Source of the DNA: Megaustenia siamemsis
Lineage: Eukaryota > Mollusca > Gastropoda > Stylommatophora > Ariophantidae
Length of the DNA stretch: 64,000 nucleotides
Direction of reading: 5' to 3'
Assembly: GCA_032433765.1 (NCBI GenBank)
Contig: JAVIAB010000160.1
Span: 33,686,202-33,750,201, forward strand
Shown here: piece by piece, positions 54,601 through 64,000 of the stretch
Numbering within the stretch: position 1 is the stretch's first letter
Layout: every line of letters starts with the position of its first letter
The notes under the pieces: generated by a model
The model's input: only the letters and a program-made list of their open reading frames with translations
Databases searched by the model: none
What the model was told of the DNA's origin: nothing
Translations under genes and position numbers: made by a program

Positions 54601-57600
54601 TCGGGTCAGTTGAGTAGTGGTGACAGGGAGCATCCTTGTCTCCCTGATCGGGTCAGTTGAGTAGTGGTGACAGGGAGCATCATTGTCTCACTGATTGGGT
54701 CAGTTGAGTAGTGGTGACAGGGAGCATCCTTATCTCACTGATCGGGTCAGTTGAGTAGTGGTGTCATGGAGCATCATTGTCTCACTGATTGGGTCAGTTG
54801 AGTAGTGGTGACAGGGAGCATCCTTGTCTCACTGATCGGGTCAGTTGAGTAATGGTGACAGGGAGCATCCTTGTCTCACTGATTGGGTCAGTTGAGTCGT
54901 GGTGAAAGGGAGCATCCTTGTCTCACTGATTGGGTCAGTTGAGTGGTGGTGACAGGGAGCATCATTGTCTCACTGATTGGGTCAGTTGAGTAGTGGTGAC
55001 AGGGAGCATCCTTGTCTCACTGATTGGGTCAGTTGAGTAGTGGTGACAGGGAGCATCATTGTCTCACTGATTGGGTCAGTTGAGTAGTGGTGACAGGGGG
55101 CATCCTTGTCTCACTGATCGGATCAGTTGAGTAGTGGTGACAGGGAGCATCCTTGTCTCACTGATCGGGTCAGTTGAGTAGTTGTGAAGGGAGCATCCTT
55201 GTCTCACTGATCGGGCCAGTTGAGTAGTGGTGACAGGGAGCATCCTTTCACTGATTGGGTCAGTTGAGTAGTGGTGACAGGGAGCATCATTGTCTCACTG
55301 ATCGGGTCAGTTGAGTAGTGGTGACAGGGAGCATCCTTGACTCACTGATCGGGCCAGTTGAGTAGTGGTGACATGGAGCATCCTTGTCTCACTGATCGGG
55401 TCAGTTGAGTAGTGGTGACAGGAAGCATCATTGTCTCACTGATCGGGTCAGTTGAGTGGTGACAGGGAGCATCCTTGTCTAACTGATCGGGCCAGTTTAG
55501 TGGTGACAGGCAGCATCCTTGTCTCACTGATCGGGTCAGTTGAGAAGTGGTGACAGGGAGCATCCTTGTCTCACTGATTGGGTCAGTTGAGTAGTGGTGA
55601 CAGGGAGTATCCTTATCTCACTGATCGGGTCAGTTGAGTAGTGGTGACAGGGAGCATGCTTGACTCACTGATTGGGTCAGATGAGTAGGGGTGACAGGGA
55701 GCATCCTTGTCTCACTGATCGGGTCAGTTTAGTAGTGGTGACAGGGAGCATCCTTGTCTCACTGATCGGGTCAGTTGAGTAGTGGTGACATGGAGCATCC
55801 TTGTCTCACTGATTGGGTCAGTTGAGTAGTGGTGACAGGGAGCTTCATTGTCTCCCTGATCGGGTCAGTTGAGTAGTGGTGACAGGGAGCATTCTTGTCT
55901 CACTGATTGGGTCAGTTGAGTAGTGGTGACAGGGAGCATCCTTATCTCACTGATCGGGTCAGTTGAGTAGTGGTGACAGGGAGCATCCTTGTCTCACTGA
56001 TTGGGTCAGTTGAGTAGTGGTGACAGGGAGCATCCTTGTCTCACTGATCGGGTCAGTTGAGTAATGGTGACAGGGAGCATCCTTGTCTCACTGATTGGGT
56101 CAGTTGAGTGGTGGTGACAGGGAGCATCCTTATCTCACTGATCGGGTCAGTTGAGTGGTGGTGACAGGGAGCATCATTGTCTCGCTGATTGGGTCAATTG
56201 AGTAGTGGTGACAGGGAGCATCCTTGTCTCACTGATCGGGTCAGTTGAGTAGTGGTGATAGGGAGCATCCTTGTCTCACTGATTGGGACAGTTGAGTAGT
56301 GGTGACAGGGAGCATCCTTGTCTCACTGATTGGGTCAGTTGAGTAGTTGTGAAAGGGAGCATCCTTGTCTCACTGATCGGGCCAGTTGAGTAGTGGTGAC
56401 AGGGAGCATCCTTTCACTGATTGGGTCAGTTGAGTAGTGGTGACAGGGAGCATCATTGTCTCACTGATCGGGTCAGTTGAGTAGTGGTGACAGGGAGCAT
56501 CCTTGTCTCACTGATCGGGTCAGTTGAGTAGTGGTGACAGGGAGCATCCTTGTCTCACTGATCGGGTCAGTTGAGTGGTTGTGACAGGGAGCATCCTTGT
56601 CTCACTGATCGGGTCAGTTGAATAGTGGTGACAGGGAGCATCCTTGTCTCACTGATTGGGTCAGTTGAGTAGTGGTGACATGGAGCATCCTTGTCTCACT
56701 GATCGGGTCAGTTGAGTAGTGGTGACAGGGAGCATCCTTGTCTCACTGATCGGGTCAGTTGAGTAGTGGTGACAGGGAGCATCCTTGTCTCACTGATTGG
56801 GTCAGTTGAGTAGTGGTGACAGGGAGCATCCTTGTCTCACTGATTGGGTCAGTTGAGTAGTGGTGACAGGGAGCATCCTTGTCTCACTGATCGGGTCAGT
56901 TGAGTAGTGGTGACAGGGAGCATCTTTGTCTCACTGATCGGGTCAGTTGAGTAATGGTGACAGGGAGCATCCTTGTCTCACTGATTGGGTCAGTTGAGTG
57001 GTGGTGAAAGGGAGCATCCTTGTCTCACTGATTGGGTGAGTTGAGTAGTGGTGACAGGGAGCATCCTTGTCTCACTGATTGGGTCAGTTGAGTAGTGGTG
57101 ACATGGAGCATCCTTGTCTCACTGATCGGGTCAGTTGAGTAGTGGTGATAGGGAGCATCCTTGTCTCACTGATTGGGTCAGTTGAGTAGTGGTGACAGGG
57201 AGCATCCTTGTCTCACTGATTGGGTCAGTTGAGTAGTGGTGACAGGGAGCATCATTGTCTCACTGATTGGGTCAGTTGAGTAGTGGTGACAGGGGCATCC
57301 TTGTCTCACTGATCGGATCAGTTGAGTAGTGGTGACAGGGAGCATCCTTGTCTCACTGATCGGGTCAGTTGAGTAGTGGTGACAGGGAGCATCCTTGTCT
57401 CACTGATCGGGCCAGTTGAGTAGTGGTGACAGGGAGCATCTTTTCACTGATTGGGTCAGTTGAGTAGTGGTGACAGGGAGCATCATTGTCTCACTGATCG
57501 GGTCAGTTGAGTAGTGGTGACAGGGAGCATCCTTGACTCACTGATCGGGTCAGTTGAGTAGTGGTGACATGGAGCATCCTTGTCTCACTGATCGGGTCAG

Positions 57601-60600
57601 TTGAGTAGTGGTGACAGGGAGCATCCTTGTCTCACTGATTGGGTCAGTTGAGTAGTGGTGACAGGGAGCATCCTTGTCTCACTGATCGGGTCAGTTGAGT
57701 AGTGGTGACAGGGAGCATCCTTGTCTCACTGATCGGGTCAGTTGAGTAGTGGTGAAAGGGAGCATCCTTGTCTCACTGATTGGGTCAGTTGAGTAGTGGT
57801 GACAGGGAGCATCCTTGTCTCACTGATCGGGTCAGTTTAGTAGTGGTGACAGGGAGCATCCTTGTCTCACTGATCGGGTCAGTTGAGTAGTGGTGACATG
57901 GAGCATCCTTGTCTCACTGATTGGGTCAGTTGAGTAGTGGTGACAGGGAGCATCCTTGTCTCACTGATCGGATCAGTTGAGTAGTGGTGACAGGGAGCAT
58001 CCTTGTCTCACTGATTGGGTCAGTTGAGTAGTGGTGACAGGGAGCATCCTTATCTCACTGATCGGGTCAGTTGAGTAGTGGTGACAGGGAGCATCCTTGT
58101 CTCACTGATTGGGTCAGTTGAGTAGTGGTGACAGGGAGCATCCTTGTCTCACTGATCGGGTCAGTTGAGTAGTGGTGACAGGGAGCATCCTTGTCTCACT
58201 GATTGGGTCAGTTGAGTAGTGGTGACAGGGAGCATCCTTGTCTCACTGATCGGGTCAGTTGAGTAGTGGTGACAGGGCATCCTTGTCTCACTGATCGGGT
58301 CAGTTGAGTAGTGGTGACAGGGAGCATCCTTGTCTCACTGATTGGGTCAGTTGAGTAGTGGTGACAGGGAGCATCCTTGTCTCACTGATCGGGTCAGTTG
58401 AGTAGTGGTGACAGGGAGCATCCTTGTCTCACTGATTGGGTCAGTTGAGTAGTGGTGACAGGGAGCATCCTTGTCTCACTGATTGGGTCAGTTGAGTAGT
58501 GGTGACAGGGAGCATCCTTGTCTCACTGATCGGGTCAGTTGAGTAGTGGTGACAGGGAGCATCCTTGTCTCACTGATCGGATCAGTTGAGTAGTGGTGAC
58601 AGGGAGCATCCTTGTCTCACTGATCGGGTCAGTTGAGTAGTGGTGACAGGGAGCATCCTTGTCTCACTGATCGGGTCAGTTGAGTAGTGGTGACAGGGAG
58701 CATCCTTGTCTCACTGATCGGGTCAGTTGAGTAGTGGTGACAGGGAGCATCCTTGTCTCACTGATCGGGTCAGTTGAGTAGTGGTGACAGGGAGCATCCT
58801 TGTCTCACTGATCGGGTCAGTTGAGTAGTGGTGACAGGGAGCATCCTTGTCTCACTGATCGGGTCAGTTGAGAAGTGGTGACAGGGAGCATCCTTGTCTC
58901 ACTGATCGGGTCAGTTTAGTGGTGACAGGGAGCATCCTTGTCTCACTGATCGGGTCAGTTGAGTAGTGGTGACAGGGAGCATCCTTGTCTCACTGATGGG
59001 TCAGTTGAGTAGTGGTGACAGGGAGCATCCTTGTCTCACTGATCGGGTCAGTTGAGTAGTGGTGACAGGGAGCATCCTTGTCTCACTGATCGGGTCAGTT
59101 GAGTAGTGGTGACATGGAGCATCCTTGTCTCACTGATCGGGTCAGTTGAGTAGTGGTGACAGGGAGCATCCTTGTCTCACTGATCGGGTCAGTTGAGTAG
59201 TGTGACAGGGAGCATCCTTGTCTCACTGATCGGGTCAGTTGAGTAGTTGTGACAGGGAGCATCCTTGTCTCACTGATTGGGTCAGTTGAGTAGTGGTGAC
59301 AGGGAGCATCCTTGTCTCACTGATCGGGTCAGTTGAGTAGTGGTGACAGGGAGCATCCTTGTCTCACTGATCGGGTCAGTTGAGTAGTGGTGACAGGGAG
59401 CATCCTTGTCTCACTGATTGGGTCAGTTGAGTAGTGGTGACAGGGAGCATCCTTGTCTCACTGATCGGGTCAGTTGAGTAGTGGTGACAGGGAGCATCCT
59501 TGTCTCACTGATCGGGTCAGTTGAGTAGTGGTGACAGGGAGCATCCTTGTCTCACTGATCGGGTCAGTTGAGTAGTGGTGACAGGGAGCATCCTTGTCTC
59601 ACTGATTGGGTCAGTTGAGTAGTGGTGACAGGGAGCATCCTTGTCTCACTGATCGGGTCAGTTGAGTAGTGGTGACAGGGAGCATCCTTGTCTCACTGAT
59701 CGGGTCAGTTGAGTAGTGGTGACAGGGAGCATCCTTGTCTCACTGATCGGGTCAGTTGAGTAGTGGTGACAGGGAGCATCCTTGTCTCACTGATCGGGTC
59801 AGTTGAGTGGTGTGACAGGGAGCATCCTTGTCTCACTGATCGGGTCAGTTGAGTAGTGGTGACAGGGAGCATCCTTGTCTCACTGATCGGGTCAGTTGAG
59901 TAGTGGTGACATGGAGCATCCTTGTCTCACTGATCGGGTCAGTTGAGTAGTGGTGACAGGGAGCATCCTTGTCTCACTGATCGGGTCAGTTGAGTAGTGG
60001 TGACAGGGAGCATCCTTGTCTCACTGATCGGGTCAGTTGAGTAGTGGTGACAGGGAGCATCCTTGTCTCACTGATTGGGTCAGTTGAGTAGTGGTGACAG
60101 GGTGCATCCTTGTCTCACTGATCGGGTCAGTTGAGTAGTGGTGACAGGGAGCATCTTGTCTCCCTGATCGGGTCAGTTGAGTAGTGGTGACAGGGAGCAT
60201 CCTTGTCTCACTGATTGGGTCAGTTGAGTGGTGGTGAAAGGGAGCATCCTTGTCTCACTGATTGGGTGAGTTGAGTGGTGGTGACAGGGAGCATCATTGT
60301 CTCACTGATTGGGTCAGTTGAGTAGTGGTGACATGGAGCATCCTTGTCTCACTGATCGGGTCAGTTGAGTAGTGGTGACAGGGAGCATCCTTGTCTCACT
60401 GATTGGGTCAGTTGAGTAGTGGTGACAGGGAGCATCCTTGTCTCACTGATTGGGTCAGTTGAGTAGTGGTGACAGGGAGCATCATTGTCTCACTGACAGG
60501 GGGCATCCTTGTCTCACTGATCGGATCAGTTGAGTAGTGGTGACAGGGAGCATCCTTGTCTCACTGATCGGGTCAGTTGAGTAGTGTGAAAGGGAGCATC

Positions 60601-63600
60601 CTTGTCTCACTGATCGGGCCAGTTGAGTAGTGGTGACAGGGAGCATCCTTTCACTGATTGGGTCAGTTGAGTAGTGGTGACAGGGAGCATCATTGTCTCA
60701 CTGATCGGGTCAGTTGAGTAGTGGTGACAGGGAGCATCCTTGACTCACTGATCGGGCCAGTTGAGTAGTGGTGACATGGAGCATCCTTGTCTCACTGATC
60801 GGGTCAGTTGAGTAGTGGTGACAGGAAGCATCATTGTCTCACTGATCGGGTCAGTTGAGTGGTGACAGGGAGCATCCTTGTCTAACTGATCGGGCCAGTT
60901 TAGTGGTGACAGGCAGCATCCTTGTCTCACTGATCGGGTCAGTTGAGAAGTGGTGACAGGGAGCATCCTTGTCTCACTGATTGGGTCAGTTGAGTAGTGG
61001 TGACAGGGAGTATCCTTATCTCACTGATCGGGTCAGTTGAGTAGTGGTGACAGGGAGCATGCTTGACTCACTGATTGGGTCAGATGAGTAGTGGTGACAG
61101 GGAGCATCCTTGTCTCACTGATCGGGTCAGTTTAGTAGTGGTGACAGGGTGCATCCTTGTCTCACTGATCGGGTCAGTTGAGTAGTGGTGACATGGAGCA
61201 TCCTTGTCTCACTGATTGGGTCAGTTGAGTAGTGGTGACAGGGAGCTTCCTTGTCTCCCTGATCGGGTCAGTTGAGTAGTGGTGACAGGGAGCATTCTTG
61301 TCTCACTGATTGGGTCAGTTGAGTAGTGGTGACAGGGAGCATCCTTATCTCACTGATCGGGTCAGTTGAGTAGTGGTGACAGGGAGCATCCTTGTCTCAC
61401 TGATTGGGTCAGTTGAGTAGTGGTGACAGGGAGCATCCTTGTCTCACTGATCGGGTCAGTTGAGTAATGGTGACAGGGAGCATCCTTGTCTCACTGATTG
61501 GGTCAGTTGAGTGGTGGTGACAGGGAGCATCCTTATCTCACTGATCGGGTCAGTTGAGTGGTGGTGACAGGGAGCATCATTGTCTCGCTGATTGGGTCAA
61601 TTGAGTAGTGGTGACAGGGAGCATCCTTGTCTCACTGATCGGGTCAGTTGAGTAGTGGTGACAGGGAGCATCATTGTCTCACTTATTGGGTCAGTTGAGT
61701 AGTGGTGACATGGAGCATCATTGTCTTTCTGATCGGGTCAGTTGAGTAGTGGTGAAAGGGGGCATCCTTGTCTCACTGATTGGGTCAGTTGAGTAGTGGT
61801 GACAGGGAGCATCATTGTCTCACTGATCGGGTCAGTTGAGTAGTGGTGACATGGAGCTGATCGGGCCAGTTGAGTAGTGGTGACAGGGGGCAAATTTGTC
61901 TCACTGATCGGGTCAGTTGAGAAGTGGTGACAGGGAGTATCCTTATCTCACTGATCGGGTCAGTTGAGTAGTTGTGACAAGGGGCATCCTTGTCTCACTG
62001 ATCGGGTCAGTTGAGTAGTGGTGACAGGGAGCATCCTTGTCTCACTGATCGGGTCAGTTGAGTAGTGGTGACATGGAGCATCCTTGTCTCACTGATCGGG
62101 TCAGTTGAGTGGTGGTGACAGGGAGCATCCTTGTCTCACTGATCGGGTCAGTTGAGTAGTGGTGACAGGGAGCATCCTTGTCTCACTGATCGGGTCAGTT
62201 GAGTGTTGTGACAGGGAGCATCCTTGTCTCACTGATCGGGTCAGTTGAATAGTGGTGACGTGGAGCATCCTTGTCTCACTGATTGGGTCAGTTGAGTAGT
62301 GGTGACATGGAGCATCCTTGTCTCACTGATCGGGTCAGTTGAGCAGTGGTGACAGGGAGCATCCTTATCTCACTGATCGGGTCAGTTGAGTAGTGGTGAC
62401 AGGGAGCATCCTTGTCTCACTGATTGGGTCAGTTGAGTAGTGGTGACAGGGAGCATCCTTGTCTCACTGATCGGGTCAGTTGAGTAATGGTGACAGGGAG
62501 CTTCCTTGACTCACTGATTGGGTCAGTTGAGTGGTGGTGACAGGGAGCATCCTTGTCTCACTGATTGGGTCAGTTGAGTGGTGGTGACAGGGAGCATCAT
62601 TGTCTCACTGATTGGATCAGTTGAGTAGTGGTGACAGGGAGCATCCTTGTCTCACTGATCGGGTCAGTTGAGTAGTGGTGATAGGGAGCATCCTTGTCTC
62701 ACTGATTGGGTCAGTTGAGTAGTGGTGACAGGGAGCATCCTTGTCTCACTGATTGGGTCAGTTGAGTAGTGGTGACAGGGAGCATCATTGTCTCACTGAT
62801 TGGGTCAGTTGAGTAGTGGTGACAGGGGGCATCCTTGTCTCACTGATCGGATCAGTTGAGTAGTGGTGACAGGGAGCATCCTTGTCTCACTGATCGGGTC
62901 AGTTGAGTAGTTGTGAAAGGGAGCATCCTTGTCTCACTGATCGGGCCAGCTGAGTAGTGGTGACAGGGAGCATCCTTTCACTGATTGGGACAGTTGAGTA
63001 GTGGTGACAGGGAGCATCATTGTCTCACTGATCGGGTCAGTTGAGTAGTGGTGACAGGGAGCATCCTTGACTCACTGGTCGGGCCAGTTGAGTAGTGGTG
63101 ACATGGAGCATCCTTGTCTCACTGATCGGGTCAGTTGAGTAGTGGTGACAGGAAGCATCATTGTCTCACTGATCGGGTCAGTTGAGTAGTGGTGACAGGG
63201 AGTATCCTTGTCTCACTGATCGGGTCAGTTGAGTAGTGGTGACAGGAAGCATCCTTGTCTAACTGATCGGGCCAGTTTAGTGGTGACAGGCAGCATCCTT
63301 GTCTCACTGATCGGGTCAGTTGAGAAGTGGTGACAGGGAGCATCCTTGTCTCACTGATTGGGTCAGTTGAGTAGTGGTGACAGGGAGTATCCTTATCTCA
63401 CTGATCGGGTCAGTTGAGTAGTGGTGACAGGGAGCATGCTTGACTCACTGATTGGGTCAGATGAGTAATGGTGACAGGGAGCATCCTTGTCTCACTGATC
63501 GGGTCAGTTTAGTAGTGGTGACAGGGAGCATCCTTGTCTCACTGATCGGGTCAGTTGAGTAGTGGTGACATGGAGCATCCTTGTCTCACTGATTGGGTCA

Positions 63601-64000
63601 GTTGAGTAGTGGTGACAGGGAGCTTCCTTGTCTCCCTGATCGGGTCAGGTGAGTAGTGGTGTCAGGGAGCATTCTTGTCTCACTGATTGGGTCAGTTGAG
63701 TAGTGGTGACAGGGAGCATCCTTATCTCACTGATCGGGTCAGTTGATTAGTGGTGACAGGGAGCATCCTTGTCTCACTGATTGGGTCAGTTGAGTAGTGG
63801 TGACAGGGAGCATCCTTGTCTCACTGATCGGGTCAGTTGAGTAATGGTGACAGGGAGCATCCTTGTCTCACTGATTGGGTCAGTTATGTGGTGGTGACAG
63901 GGAGCATCCTTATCTCACTGATCGGGTCAGTTGAGTGGTGGTGACAGGGAGCATCATTGTCTCGCTGATTGGGTCAATTGAGTAGTGGTGACAGGGAGCA
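48604..64000 (-). repeat. 47-bp minisatellite of about 327 units, derived from the RT RQGC motif
   Basis: Plus-strand unit: gggtcagttgagtagtggtg, acagggagcatccttgtctc, actgatc. On the minus strand each unit in turn encodes LTRSVRQGCSLSPLLN, the wording of T1 at 34906-34953, with the frame shifting at every unit. Two sequence types (tgatcggg and tgattggg) alternate irregularly. Common variants are catggagc, catcattg, gaagtgg and ccttatctc. The leftmost units (48660-48840) share a gtcttactgatt form. The array is not closed at position 64000, so its true length is unknown. Three identical 73-codon ORFs inside it (51058, 55342, 60745) mark large duplicated blocks, not genes. Confidence 0.97.

Noticed and set aside
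51058..60966. Three identical 73-codon minus-strand ORFs as a repeated gene
   Set aside because: They are the 47-bp array read through units of unusual length that happen to keep frame open. Their identity reflects block duplication of the array, not a conserved protein.
48604..64000. CRISPR array
   Set aside because: Units are contiguous with no unique spacers, variation is spread along the whole unit, and the surrounding sequence is eukaryotic.

Overview
The window looks like repeat-dense nuclear DNA of an invertebrate animal. The evidence is non-LTR retrotransposon fragments of at least six kinds, tRNA-headed SINEs, a Tc1/mariner-type transposon with TA target duplications, spliceosomal-type exon borders, long minisatellites and AT-rich spacers. 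There are no bacterial operons, rRNA genes or CRISPR arrays. A mollusc or other lophotrochozoan is my guess from the style of the retroelement C-termini, but the sequence does not prove it. Very little host gene content is visible: three or four exon-like blocks on the minus strand (15.6, 18.4, 22.4 and 26.0 kb) and one on the plus strand (19.5 kb).

Layout. 0-1.2 kb: fragments of retroelement family B. 2.25-7.1 kb: one old family A retroelement broken by three insertions with readable target site duplications (TSDs): a two-headed SINE, a dead DNA transposon, and a family E fragment that itself holds another repeat. 7.3-9.7 kb: an apparently intact relative of that DNA transposon with a 425-residue DDE transposase. 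10-13 kb: family C and A fragments. 13.3-15.4 kb: two minisatellites (38 and 46 bp). 16-20 kb: families C and B, SINEs and candidate exons. 20.2-21.8 kb: 48- and 94-bp arrays. 22-28 kb: family A, SINEs, a dispersed AT-rich repeat and a minus-strand exon. 28-31 kb: AT-rich spacer. 31.3-36.3 kb: a near full-length, frame-broken two-ORF retroelement (T, L1/Tx1-like). 37.6-42.1 kb: a 53-bp array. 42.4-44.8 kb: second T copy with an internal 88-bp array. 44.8-47.1 kb: families C and A. 47.2-48.6 kb: third T copy (minus strand). 48.6 kb to the window end: a 47-bp array of roughly 327 units.

The main observation is that several of these minisatellites are pieces of retrotransposon coding sequence amplified in place. 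The 46-bp unit encodes the CCHC zinc knuckle of T ORF1. The 88-bp unit is the T reverse transcriptase segment just before the motif A aspartate. The 47-bp unit encodes the RT motif RQGCSLSP. A 65-bp unit comes from the T ORF2 C-terminal part, and a 40-bp unit from the family C C-terminus. The 88-, 65- and 47-bp arrays sit at, or run out of, the matching point of a T copy. So one retroelement family appears to have seeded at least four separate tandem arrays here, including the 15-kb one. Most unit lengths are not multiples of three, so the arrays cannot encode long repeat proteins; the short ORFs in them are by-products.
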